Notes: a model not told the origin generated them from the sequence alone. Positions 18,716 to 25,968 are shown, counted from the stretch's first letter. The stretch: 64,000 bases of DNA from Polycladidibacter stylochi (GCF_001562055.1 NZ_LLWE01000027.1:62001-126000); one strand, 5' to 3'. Numbers and translations: made by a program.

Positions 18716-19663
18716 TTGTCAGACTCAAAGCATTCAAGTGCCAACAATGGAAAAAGGAATGGATTAATTCTAACTTCTCCTTGGGCATGGGGAATATTCG
18801 GGACCTTAACCTTGCTCGTTCTTTATCTTTGGCAAGCAAACGCTCATTACGCCGTTACCGGAGAGCTACCTTTTTATCTATCTTTTAACGAACCAGCTCC
18901 CCCGCAAACCTTTTGGGAATTGTTTCATCAATTCAAATCGCACCAATCAATAGCTAGTTATTCAGAAAGAGGGCCTATAGGAGATACGTTCGGAATTGCA
19001 AATTCTCTATTTTCTGGCCTTGCGTTATTGGGTTTGTTCTACGCAATTTTACTACAACATGAAGAGTTGGCACACGTTAAGCAAGAACGCAGAGAGACAA
19101 AAGTAATTTTAGACAAACAAGAAGAGAACATTGAAGCACACGCTGCGTTAAATGCAAAACAGTCTTTTGAAACCAGCCTATACAATGCGCTTGACTTATT
19201 ACTCAAGCACCGAGGACAACTTATATTTGAAGGCGCAAGCCAATTCTCTGGAAAAATTGCCCTTTCTGAAATGGCAGCATCATTGCACAAAAACGGGAAC
19301 ACAGTCGAAAACCTTATACATAGCTTTGATAATTACTGGAGTGCACCTAATAATAAGGTACGCTCCAGAGGTACTAGTTACATTCGAGCCGTTATGATGA
19401 TCTGTGAAATAATAGAAAAAACAACGCTAGAGAATAAAGAGTTTTATAGGCAAATACTGAGATCACAGCTCGATGAGCCCGATTTAGTTCTCATTTTATT
19501 TGCTGCTTGTTCAAAAAATAACATAAGCGGTAAGTGGCTTGAACTTGTAAAAAGCTCTAATATCTTAAAGTATATTACACTTCAGGATTGGGATAATAGC
19601 TGTAAACGTTATGTTGAAGAACTGCTAGATGAATGCGATTTTATCTTTCTTGGGAAAATATAA
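18716..19663 (+). CDS. PutAbiC-like membrane protein (putative abortive phage infection)
   Basis: 315 residues from a TTG start with GGGAG 7 bases upstream. Two transmembrane helices (about 22-42 and 93-113), a Glu/Lys-rich coiled coil (115-150), then a soluble helical domain starting QSFETSLYNALDLLL and ending FYRQILRSQLDEPDLVLILF. This layout (second helix GLALLGLFYAILLQHEEL followed by coiled coil and an SFE.....L segment) is that of PF16872 putative AbiC proteins, membrane-bound suspects in phage exclusion. Mechanism is unknown. It is AT-rich relative to the core genes, consistent with cargo. Confidence 0.65.
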   Translation: MSDSKHSSANNGKRNGLILTSPWAWGIFGTLTLLVLYLWQANAHYAVTGELPFYLSFNEPAPPQTFWELFHQFKSHQSIASYSERGPIGDTFGIANSLFSGLALLGLFYAILLQHEELAHVKQERRETKVILDKQEENIEAHAALNAKQSFETSLYNALDLLLKHRGQLIFEGASQFSGKIALSEMAASLHKNGNTVENLIHSFDNYWSAPNNKVRSRGTSYIRAVMMICEIIEKTTLENKEFYRQILRSQLDEPDLVLILFAACSKNNISGKWLELVKSSNILKYITLQDWDNSCKRYVEELLDECDFIFLGKI

Positions 19664-19664
19664 T

Positions 19665-20279
19665 TTACTTAACCGCCAGCATCTTTCTGACTTCTTTTTC
19701 TACTTCGGGCTGTAAATGCTTGCTTTCGTTTTCGTACGTCTTGGCAGTATCGTCTGTGGTCATTTCTTCCGGTATCCGTACATCTGAGCGTGCTTTACGA
19801 AAGTCTGAGTTACCCCACTTGCGCTTACCTTCTGTTCGTGCCTCAAAGACAGTGCCCTTGAATTTTACAATCTCTTTACGGTTCGGGAACCTACCGCCCT
19901 TAATCCAAGCCTTTGGGTGTTTTTCCAACCCCCCACGGGGCTTCGCCCCTACACCGCCCCATTTATACTCTCTAGCTTTAAAGTGCTTTAGGCTTATGTA
20001 CCCGCCTTTTGTTGTTAGAGTGTATTCTAGTTGAGCGCTATTGCCCTTAAATGCAGCTCGTGCCTTCTTAGGTTTGCCAAGGGCTTTTGTGATTATTTTC
20101 TTTTTAAGTCCGGTCTGCTTGGGTAGTGTTTTGATAACAGCGCGGCGGACTTTGGTTCCCGTACGGTTGATAGCCGCCCTATAAGCTTTCTCAGCTTCCT
20201 TCTTGCTTCCCAACCGCTCAGCGACTTTCCAGAATTCGGTGAGCTTGTTGTCGTCGATACTAAGCTTGATGTGTGCCAT
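19665..20279 (-). CDS. Prophage minor tail protein Z-like protein
   Basis: 204 residues from ATG 20279, preceded by GGGGGGAGGAAC, a very strong ribosome site; the longer upstream frame is not needed. The segment AYRAAINRTGTKVRRAVIKT, then KQTGLKKKIITKAL, is typical of the Minor_tail_Z (PF06763) family of lambda-like tail proteins. The C-terminal end is charged. There are no other tail genes in the element, so its present use is unclear. Its first 20 residues recur in the next small gene. Confidence 0.65.
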   Translation of the reverse strand: MAHIKLSIDDNKLTEFWKVAERLGSKKEAEKAYRAAINRTGTKVRRAVIKTLPKQTGLKKKIITKALGKPKKARAAFKGNSAQLEYTLTTKGGYISLKHFKAREYKWGGVGAKPRGGLEKHPKAWIKGGRFPNRKEIVKFKGTVFEARTEGKRKWGNSDFRKARSDVRIPEEMTTDDTAKTYENESKHLQPEVEKEVRKMLAVK

Positions 20280-20379
20280 ATGTTCCTCCCCCCAGTTTCT
20301 GACATAAGGCCGATCAGAAAAAGGAAAAGACACGGCACAAGGGTGTCGAGGCTTAAATAGATTATCATTTAAATTTTTT

Positions 20380-20589
20380 CTAAAGCTTTTCTGCCAATGT
20401 AGATGGGCACCATTCAGCTTCTTTATCAATGACACGAGACGAATATGGTAAAGACATATTACTTTCTTGGCTTAAGGGTGAGTTCTTAGCAATATCTTTC
20501 AAGGTATCGAACAAAGGTCCAAACTGCTCAACGACTTTCCAGAATTCGGTGAGTTTGTTATCATCGAAACTGAGTTTAATATCTACCAT
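20380..20589 (-). CDS. Truncated paralogue of the minor-tail-Z-like protein
   Basis: 69 residues. IKLSFDDNKLTEFWKVVEQF (residues 4-23) is nearly identical to residues 4-23 of the neighbouring 204-residue protein (IKLSIDDNKLTEFWKVAERL), and the DNA is similarly close. After that it diverges (PLFDTLKDIAKN...) and stops. It may be a decayed duplicate or a small protein keeping only the N-terminal interaction segment. GGGACA is the only ribosome-site candidate. Divergent from the next gene by 32 bases. Confidence 0.5.
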   Translation of the reverse strand: MVDIKLSFDDNKLTEFWKVVEQFGPLFDTLKDIAKNSPLSQESNMSLPYSSRVIDKEAEWCPSTLAEKL

Positions 20590-20621
20590 ATTGTCCCATC
20601 TAACAGCTTATAGGCCCTTAC

Positions 20622-21314
20622 GTGAAGTCACTTACATATCTAGCTGCAGCTTTGATTATTTGCTTAATCCTTATCTATGCAGCAATTGGGCTTGGCTATG
20701 CCTTTGGCCCTTACTTCATAAGCGAAAAAAATAACGTAACCGACTGGATAATGGCTTTTGGTAGTGTGGCTGGTCCCTGTGTAGCAGCTGGTGGCTTTTG
20801 GTTGATTCTTGACCAGCTGAAACAGCAACAGTTATCCAATAAGATAGCTGTTAGACAAGAACTATCAAATACCTTGCTTGAAGCTAGAAATGAGCAATTG
20901 ATGGTCAAAACCATTGCTTCTGGTCACTCTTTAAGCGACATATTAGAAATATATACAAAAGTAAATTCACACTCAAAAGCACCTGAGTGTAATGAGATTA
21001 TATATTTTGAGCCATTCAGAAACGCTATTTTGCTTATGAGCGACCCTACACGACCGACAATAAAAAACCTACAACTAAGATATGGTGGTTTGATTTTCGA
21101 AATAGCTGGCATCTGTCAGAGCTTAATCGACATTTTGCCATCTTTCTTTCATGAGGTGTCAGGTAGAAAATCTACACTGGCACAACCACTTTTCATTTCA
21201 CGACCTAGGCGTTTGACGTTTGCTTTAGATAATATAAATGAAGCGGATTTTGAGAAGCTTGTTGCAATAGATAACTACCTAAAAAACTATCCAAAGATTA
21301 CATGGCAGTTTTAG
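20622..21314 (+). CDS. Two-helix membrane protein of unknown function
   Basis: 230 residues from GTG 20622. Transmembrane helices at about 6-31 and 42-64 (AFGSVAGPCVAAGGFWLILDQL) lead into a Gln-rich coiled coil (QLKQQQLSNKIAVRQELSN) and a helical cytoplasmic domain. The layout parallels the PutAbiC-like protein at 18716 (two helices, coiled coil, soluble domain), though no sequence match is evident. A membrane-tethered effector or exclusion protein is possible; no function is assigned. Confidence 0.6.
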   Translation: MKSLTYLAAALIICLILIYAAIGLGYAFGPYFISEKNNVTDWIMAFGSVAGPCVAAGGFWLILDQLKQQQLSNKIAVRQELSNTLLEARNEQLMVKTIASGHSLSDILEIYTKVNSHSKAPECNEIIYFEPFRNAILLMSDPTRPTIKNLQLRYGGLIFEIAGICQSLIDILPSFFHEVSGRKSTLAQPLFISRPRRLTFALDNINEADFEKLVAIDNYLKNYPKITWQF

Positions 21315-21395
21315 AAAAAGAGCAGAAAAGGCTGAGTGCTGCAGTTGAGAGTGTTTATACACAAATCACGACGATCTAGCCACGTCCTCACGTAA

Positions 21396-21620
21396 TTAAA
21401 AGAAGTCAGGCTTAGTAACTGAGCGGGTGAGAGCCATCAATCCTTGCTGCAGGTTAGTCTCACCAATTGCCAGCCAACGTTTATCAATTTCATCTGCGAC
21501 CGATAACTTCTCAACCAAATCGCCTATCTCTTTTCCTTTGAGCTTGATTTCATTCATCAAGTCAATTTCCGCCTGTGACAACTCACGATAACCTTTGATC
21601 TTGCGATGCTGATTATCCAT
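21396..21620 (-). CDS. Acb2-like small protein (candidate cyclic-oligonucleotide sponge)
   Basis: 74 residues from ATG 21620, with GAGG upstream. The whole chain fits the short helical-hairpin phage family that includes Acb2: QHRKIKGYRELSQAEIDLMN, IKLKGKEIGDLVEKL, then RWLAIGETNLQQGLMALTRS and an aromatic C-terminus PDFF. Acb2 proteins oligomerise and trap cyclic di- and trinucleotides, blocking CBASS immunity; related Tad1 proteins trap Thoeris signals. Family placement rests on this recalled pattern; ligand binding here is inference. Confidence 0.65.
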   Translation of the reverse strand: MDNQHRKIKGYRELSQAEIDLMNEIKLKGKEIGDLVEKLSVADEIDKRWLAIGETNLQQGLMALTRSVTKPDFF

Positions 21621-21652
21621 TTACGCCTCGTTTTGTTAAACATAATGACAAG

Positions 21653-21718
21653 CGCCGGGAGGCCAGACCCGGCGGCCCCTGTTGGGGTCTTAAGGCTGGT
21701 TTTAGGCAGAGCCAGCTT
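21653..21718 (-). promoter_or_regulatory. Three consecutive hairpins in the leader of the Acb2-like gene
   Basis: CGCCGGG/CCCGGCG (21653-21659/21668-21674), CCCC/GGGG with a TGTT loop (21676-21679/21684-21687) and AGGCTGG/CCAGCTT (21693-21699/21712-21718, one G-U). They lie 30-100 bases upstream of the Acb2-like start on its strand. No T-run follows; they could be a structured leader or processing element. Confidence 0.4.
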
Positions 21719-21861
21719 GCCATTACATATCTTTATATCAATAATTTATAGTTGAGACTTCATTAACCAGACTTCTCCAGCCTCAATGATTTTGATCACA
21801 AAATATGATACTATTCACTTTAAAAGTAGCTTTTCAATGTTCACTTTCAAAGGAACTTAAA

Positions 21862-22167
21862 ATGAGAAGGGTGAATATGCGTTTTCCGCCTAGGGAAAGG
21901 ACAGCTCGCTTGATCAAAAGAAGGGATTTGCTACTGGAAAGAATAGCTCAATCAAATAACCGTGCTGAGCAAGGAGCTTACCGCAGGCAATTACGGATGG
22001 TTGAAAGACAATTATCGCAGCCAAGAGCACAGACCATTCAGCCCAAATCTGCCGACAGTCAAAAAGATAACCAAGGTAATAAATATAGTAAAAGAGACAG
22101 TAAAAGAGACAGTAAAAGAGTGATCATTAAAGCAAAGCCCAGAGAATCTACTAATGTGTCTGGCTAG
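21862..22167 (+). CDS. Small basic protein of unknown function
   Basis: 101 residues from ATG 21862, chosen because AAGGAAC is 6 bases upstream (a longer frame opens at 21805). Very rich in Arg/Lys: RFPPRERTARLIKRRDLLLE and RRQLRMVERQLSQ are likely amphipathic helices, then a Gln/Ser linker. SKRDSKRDSKR is encoded by a 12-bp tandem repeat (about 22085-22120). It could bind nucleic acid; no family is recognised. Overlaps the end of the convergent next gene by 17 bases. Confidence 0.5.
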   Translation: MRRVNMRFPPRERTARLIKRRDLLLERIAQSNNRAEQGAYRRQLRMVERQLSQPRAQTIQPKSADSQKDNQGNKYSKRDSKRDSKRVIIKAKPRESTNVSG

Positions 22168-22834
22168 ATTTAAATGTAACCTCAATTTCCTCAACCAAAT
22201 CAGCTGGAATATAAGTAAGATCAATAGTATCTACATTTCTCTCTGGATTTATTTCTTCCCATTCATCAATAATACATTTTTTATAATCGGTTACATACAA
22301 ACCCACAGAACCATCATGCCCAAATAAACACGGTCCAAATGGTTTACATGAAAATCTAGAAAGAGGGTGTGACATCAGTCTTTCGCCACCCTTTTTTCGG
22401 ACAACCAATTGTATCATGGGTATCTCATTTGAGGAGCATATGGTTTCTATAGTGTTCGTATGCACATGTGTGTAGGAAATTTTGAAATACCTTAACACCT
22501 GCGTACTCATATCTGCCCCCCATTTACGCCATATAACTGCGACTAATACCGATAGAGTGACTGACAAACACGCATTTACTACATCGTTCTCAGTGAAGCC
22601 TTCTGCGATAGTCCCGCCCAACTTAGCAATAAACCCAAACACTGAACTCAAGAACAATGTATCGATAGATTTGTGTGCCCTACTCCTACCAGTGTACGCG
22701 ATCCTGTACCCAGTGTATCCTGCCGCAAATACAACTAAGGTTTCAAGCGGCAGATCTAAAAGAGGTTGGATTTGCATAACTTGCTCACTTATCGTTATAT
22801 ACCAATACCCTAGACCCAACGGGGGAGGAAGCAC
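22151..22834 (-). CDS. Membrane protein of unknown function
   Basis: Up to 227 residues. The GTG at 22834 shares its G with the TAG stop of the upstream gene; an internal ATG at 22777 (MQIQPLLDLPLETLVVFAAG) is a likelier N-terminus for a membrane protein. Two or three hydrophobic helices fall in the first 110 residues (LETLVVFAAGYTGYRIAY, IDTLFLSSVFGFIAKL, VVNACLSVTLSVLVAVIW). A soluble C-terminal half with a conserved-looking WEEINPERNVDTIDLTYIPA follows. Translation is probably coupled to the DUF6362-like gene. Confidence 0.6.
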   Translation of the reverse strand: MLPPPLGLGYWYITISEQVMQIQPLLDLPLETLVVFAAGYTGYRIAYTGRSRAHKSIDTLFLSSVFGFIAKLGGTIAEGFTENDVVNACLSVTLSVLVAVIWRKWGADMSTQVLRYFKISYTHVHTNTIETICSSNEIPMIQLVVRKKGGERLMSHPLSRFSCKPFGPCLFGHDGSVGLYVTDYKKCIIDEWEEINPERNVDTIDLTYIPADLVEEIEVTFKSSQTH

Positions 22835-23367
22835 TAAGCCGCAAGTTTCCTCATTCTATCAGAATAACTACCCGATTTAGGCCGGTATTGTCCATCTATA
22901 ACTTCACTTGCCAAAGAAAGAAAAACTCTATTTTTACATAGGCTTAACAAAACATTTTCAAGTGCATAGTTAAGGCGGTTGTAGCAGGTTTGCCGCGCTA
23001 CTCCCAATTGATCCAAAAATTTATTCAAGCTTAGCTTATAGCCATAGCAAAAGGTCATGACTGCCAGTGCCTTACGGTCTTCGGGTCGTTTCACAGCTGC
23101 CATCCAGCTCCACGTTTCTTCCATACTTGCAATAGCGGCAACATCCGGCCTTGCATGGTGGCGTAGCTTTTTTTCACCTTCGCTTAGTTTTTTGGCACAG
23201 GCGTTGAGAGCTGCCTCCCATTGCTCTGCTGCGCTTGGTGTTACATCAGGCCAGAACGTTGCAGGCTGGCCGGGTCTTACCCCGCGCACCCGCATAAACC
23301 GCATGACAACCTGAGCCTCAATCAGCCGGTCTAAAATAACAGCTTCCGTAATTTGTAGCGGTGTCAT
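22834..23367 (-). CDS. DUF6362-like helix-turn-helix protein
   Basis: 177 residues. ATFWPDVTPSAAEQWEAAL, SMEETWSWMAAVKRPEDRKA and a C-terminal sigma-like helix-turn-helix (LNKFLDQLGVARQTCYNRLN) follow the layout of the DUF6362 proteins found in alphaproteobacterial prophages. A regulator of late genes is a reasonable guess from the DNA-binding end, but nothing shows it directly. It directly precedes the membrane protein gene. Confidence 0.6.
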   Translation of the reverse strand: MTPLQITEAVILDRLIEAQVVMRFMRVRGVRPGQPATFWPDVTPSAAEQWEAALNACAKKLSEGEKKLRHHARPDVAAIASMEETWSWMAAVKRPEDRKALAVMTFCYGYKLSLNKFLDQLGVARQTCYNRLNYALENVLLSLCKNRVFLSLASEVIDGQYRPKSGSYSDRMRKLAA

Positions 23368-23446
23368 GCGCTTCTACCTTTGTTTGCAAGTGCTGAAAAT
23401 TTAGCACATCATATGATGTAGCAAATATTTCCACTCTTCATGGTAT

Positions 23447-23656
23447 TTACTCAATCGGGTCTAACCCTGCTGTCACGGCTGCGCACGCTAGCGCAACATG
23501 CCGTGGTATGACCACAGTTTTACTTGGGGCTTCCCGCCTAATGCCTGTTTCATATAACCGCACGGTCTCGGGAGACATCCCGAGGGCTTCAGCCGCTAAT
23601 GCTCTGCTTTTGAAGCCATTTTCTTTGCGCCATTTTTTGAAGCTCTCGGGGGTCAT
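23447..23656 (-). CDS. Small XRE-type DNA-binding protein
   Basis: 69 residues from ATG 23656 (MTPESFKKWRKENGF). The helix-turn-helix SRALAAEALGMSPETVRLYE is clear, and VPRHVALACAAVTAGL-type ends are usual in small phage regulators. The ATG overlaps the stop of the preceding tiny ORF as TAATG, so translation is coupled; that decides this start over an upstream TTG. Confidence 0.75.
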   Translation of the reverse strand: MTPESFKKWRKENGFKSRALAAEALGMSPETVRLYETGIRREAPSKTVVIPRHVALACAAVTAGLDPIE

Positions 23657-23745
23657 TAAAGCCAACCAAAATTTACGGCCAACAGGCCAAGGATTACGAG
23701 TGATAGAGCTATAGAGACGAGAGATAGTTTATCTTGCCTTGACAT
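23656..23745 (-). CDS. 29-residue single-helix membrane peptide
   Basis: ATG at 23745 with AGGAG 7 bases upstream reads MSRQDKLSLVSIALSLVILG then LLAVNFGWL and a stop, which overlaps the next ATG (TAATG). A charged N-terminus and one hydrophobic helix of about 20 residues are visible. Good ribosome site and coupling support translation. No family is recognised. Confidence 0.55.
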   Translation of the reverse strand: MSRQDKLSLVSIALSLVILGLLAVNFGWL

Positions 23746-23773
23746 TTGTATGCTCCTATATTGAGGGAGGAGT

Positions 23774-23799
23774 GCACCCCCCTTGGCCTAGGGGGGTGC
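23774..23799 (-). terminator. Strong hairpin between the two tiny membrane-peptide ORFs
   Basis: Perfect 9-bp stem GCACCCCCC / GGGGGGTGC with an 8-base loop. No T-run follows on the minus strand, so it may be a stabiliser or attenuator rather than a true terminator. Confidence 0.45.
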
Positions 23800-23809
23800 G
23801 TCGCTCATC

Positions 23810-23890
23810 TTACCAGTGGTGCAGGATGTTCACGAAGAGCATCACAACTACGATGATCTGAAGGAGAATTGCCAGAAGTTGTAGCTTCAT
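23810..23890 (-). CDS. 26-residue single-helix membrane peptide
   Basis: ATG at 23890 with AAGGAG 9 bases upstream reads MKLQLLAILLQIIVVVMLFV then NILHHW and TAA. It is almost wholly hydrophobic with a His/Trp end, like small toxic or modulatory membrane peptides (type I toxins, holin-like or lysis peptides). It is too short for family assignment. The ribosome site is the best evidence that it is translated. Confidence 0.5.
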   Translation of the reverse strand: MKLQLLAILLQIIVVVMLFVNILHHW

Positions 23891-24006
23891 TTTGCTTTTC
23901 TCCTTGTGGCGGGGATGGCCTATCCATCCCCCTCACCACACATTCAATATAGGCATACTGTGCCCGGCAACTTCTGTCAGAAGATCGGCCCAAATTTGAG
24001 CACATC

Positions 24007-24282
24007 TCAAGCCCCTTTCCGCCCTAACTCATAGCGCTGGACCTCTTGCACTACAGCTACTGAGAACTCAACGAGGTGCCGCTCAGCTACTTCAGGAGCA
24101 ACACCTGCAGCCGCTGATTGCTTGCGCAAGGTCTCAAGTGTGCGCCGCCAATAGGCGTCCCGGTCCTTACCCCGCTTTTTTGCGAAAATTGCTGCTACAT
24201 GCCTTATTTTCCCTTTTCGATGCTTCATTGGGAACAAAATCACACTGCTTTCTGGGAGTGAGCTGCCGGTAGTGCCTGCCAT
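24007..24282 (-). CDS. DUF6074-like prophage protein
   Basis: 91 residues from ATG 24282, preceded by GGAGGAAT. The VILFPMKHRKGKIRHVAAIF core, then WRRTLETLRKQSAAAGVAPE, then a helix ending in VVQEVQRYELG, fits the small DUF6074 proteins common in rhizobial prophages. Function unknown. Confidence 0.6.
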   Translation of the reverse strand: MAGTTGSSLPESSVILFPMKHRKGKIRHVAAIFAKKRGKDRDAYWRRTLETLRKQSAAAGVAPEVAERHLVEFSVAVVQEVQRYELGRKGA

Positions 24283-24317
24283 GGAATTCCTCCGCCTAGA
24301 CCAAGATATATATAGTA

Positions 24318-24422
24318 CCCCAACTTTGGGGGGTAAAAGGATTGGCTGTTTTCTGTGATTTCGATTTTACGCAACCTCGCTTTCACCCCAACTTTGGGGA
24401 GTGGGACACCCCAACTTTGAGG
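24318..24422. repeat. Three copies of a CCCCAA-CT-TTGGGG palindrome
   Basis: Copies at 24318-24331 and 24386-24399 are perfect; 24409-24422 has one change (TTGAGG). Two lie in the 3' end of the winged-helix gene and one just beyond it. They look like repeated binding sites (iterons or operators) for a DNA-binding protein. Confidence 0.6.
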
Positions 24423-24951
24423 ATTGAGTTTTTTTTCTTTTTTTGTTCTCATTGTCCGCTTGCCGCTTGGATTTTTTGTCATCACGTGCCTGTTCAGTCC
24501 AGCGCCTGACATCCACTGAGGTTTTGCCCTTCCACTCGTTTGTGGCGTACCCTCCGTCTTTGTCTCCAATCCATGTGAGTCGGAACTCATTGGGATGCCC
24601 AGTACCAACCCCCGCCCTACCGCGCCTAACTGCTATCAGCCCCATAAAGACTAACTCGTCTATTGCGTCTGCAATACGGTTTTTGCCAACGCCGTACTCT
24701 TCAAATTGGCGGTGTGTTACCTTCAATGCCCCGTTCTCTAGCCCCGCGTTATTGATGTGCTCAATCTTGATGCGGTCCAATACCTTCCGAGCGTTTATAC
24801 TCAGCGCCCTATAAGCTGCAGACTCCAGCAACCCGCAGGTCTCCCAAATCCATTTTCCACCTTCAGGGGGCTTGTTCTTCGGCCCCTTGTTTCGCAGCAT
24901 CTTGGATGTTGAGCGTCCTTTCTCATCATGCTTTAAATAGTTACCTGCCAT
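24367..24951 (-). CDS. Winged-helix phage protein (replication- or regulation-related)
   Basis: 194 residues. The core (about 35-130) is a winged helix: WETCGLLESAAYRALSINAR, RIKIEHINNAGLENGALKVT, FEEYGVGKNRIADAIDELVF, then PNEFRLTWIG. The layout is common in alphaproteobacterial prophages near replication genes. The C-terminal 50 residues are Lys-rich and disordered. Its 3' end contains two of the CCCCAA-CT-TTGGGG palindromes (encoding SKLG and QSWGE), so it may bind its own gene region. No enzymatic motifs. Confidence 0.65.
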   Translation of the reverse strand: MAGNYLKHDEKGRSTSKMLRNKGPKNKPPEGGKWIWETCGLLESAAYRALSINARKVLDRIKIEHINNAGLENGALKVTHRQFEEYGVGKNRIADAIDELVFMGLIAVRRGRAGVGTGHPNEFRLTWIGDKDGGYATNEWKGKTSVDVRRWTEQARDDKKSKRQADNENKKRKKTQSSKLGCPTPQSWGESEVA

Positions 24952-25002
24952 TTCGCCTTCATCATCTTCAAGGAAAGAGAAGGCCGCTAACGCGGCCCTC
25001 AG

Positions 25003-25557
25003 TTAAGCTGCTTCGGTACTGCTGATTAGGCAGTCATAACCATCAGCTTTCTGCTCCAGAGCTATCTCCTTAGCCGTTGCTTCGGCCTCACTTTGGGATT
25101 GATGCACTGCTATTAAATCAAGGCACCTTTCGCCCCCCCCACTCAAGGAAACAAATACTCCATACCCCGGCGTCCGCAAATGTGGTGGTGAAGTTCTGTC
25201 AGAGCTGTACTCTATTGTTATCATGCATGTTTTACGTTCTGGAAACGCTTCACCGTACCGATAGATCAAATAGGGTGTTTCTTCTTCCTTGTACCTTTCC
25301 GCAAGCTTCTCCAAGAGCATTTCGGCGTCTGGCTGGCTGACCGTGGCGTGCTGAAAAAACACCGAAGCATCTGGACCAATTACCTTTTCTGGATACACAA
25401 CCTCGATCACGTATAGCTCTTTTTGAGTATCGGCCAGAAGTTGCTTGCTGGACAGGGCGTCTTTAGCCAAATGCAAATGTATCTCTACAACCCGCCCAGC
25501 GCCGGATTTGTTAGGGTTTGGCTTTTTACGTGCACGGAAGCGAATAACATTGTCCAT
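25003..25557 (-). CDS. Island protein of unknown function
   Basis: 184 residues from ATG 25557 with GAGGTG upstream. Starts MDNVIRFRARKKP, a common phage N-terminus. The rest is a mixed alpha/beta chain with no family I recognise (ELYVIEVVYPEKVIGPDA, then EETPYLIYRYGEAFPERKTC). Ends in a helix with EAEATAKEIALEQKADGYD. Same direction as its neighbours. Confidence 0.6.
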   Translation of the reverse strand: MDNVIRFRARKKPNPNKSGAGRVVEIHLHLAKDALSSKQLLADTQKELYVIEVVYPEKVIGPDASVFFQHATVSQPDAEMLLEKLAERYKEEETPYLIYRYGEAFPERKTCMITIEYSSDRTSPPHLRTPGYGVFVSLSGGGERCLDLIAVHQSQSEAEATAKEIALEQKADGYDCLISSTEAA

Positions 25558-25584
25558 CTTTTCACCTCTTCAACTACGCAGGGG

Positions 25585-25968
25585 TTACGCTGCTGCTTTG
25601 CAAATACGGTCGTTTGCAGCGTGTAACGGCTGCTTAGCCTGGGCTTCTTGCTGACTATTTGTTGGTGACAGTACGATATTCTCATAGAGCAGCAGTAGTT
25701 TATGAGGCACACAGAGGCCAGAAAGGCGTGTCCAATTACGTAACAGAGCTTTTTTTGTGCAACAGTAGCTCTTGCCCCTCCACACCCTTCCATGTGAGCT
25801 TAAAACGCCTTTCTGGATAATCCACTGAATGCCGTCTCTGCAGGCAATCACACGCCAATTGTTACTATGGGCTATTATTGCGCCGTAGTTTTCATGACTT
25901 TCCTTCTGCGCTGAGCTAACTTTGCTGCGTTTGGGATAGTTTTTATTTGTCCTAACCAACTCTTCCAC
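25585..25968 (-). CDS. Small island protein of unknown function
   Basis: 127 residues. The central NWRVIACRDGIQWIIQKG, then GRVWRGKSYCCTKKALLRNW, has a compact beta-rich look typical of small phage proteins; a basic N-terminus (KNYPKRSKVSSAQK) precedes it. No function can be assigned. Convincing mainly by composition and by fitting between two other genes of the same strand. Confidence 0.5.
   Translation of the reverse strand: MEELVRTNKNYPKRSKVSSAQKESHENYGAIIAHSNNWRVIACRDGIQWIIQKGVLSSHGRVWRGKSYCCTKKALLRNWTRLSGLCVPHKLLLLYENIVLSPTNSQQEAQAKQPLHAANDRICKAAA

Noticed and set aside
22085-22120. Short tandem repeat that might be a CRISPR-like array
   Set aside because: Only a 12-bp unit repeated inside a coding sequence (SKRD repeats); no spacers. 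No CRISPR array was seen anywhere in the window.
23805-24005. 66-codon open frame on the minus strand
   Set aside because: Composition is random; the same region contains the 26-codon ORF with the AAGGAG site in another frame, which is better supported.
24240-24608. 122-codon minus-strand frame overlapping the winged-helix gene
   Set aside because: Overlaps the winged-helix gene and the DUF6074-like start; no ribosome site or family match.
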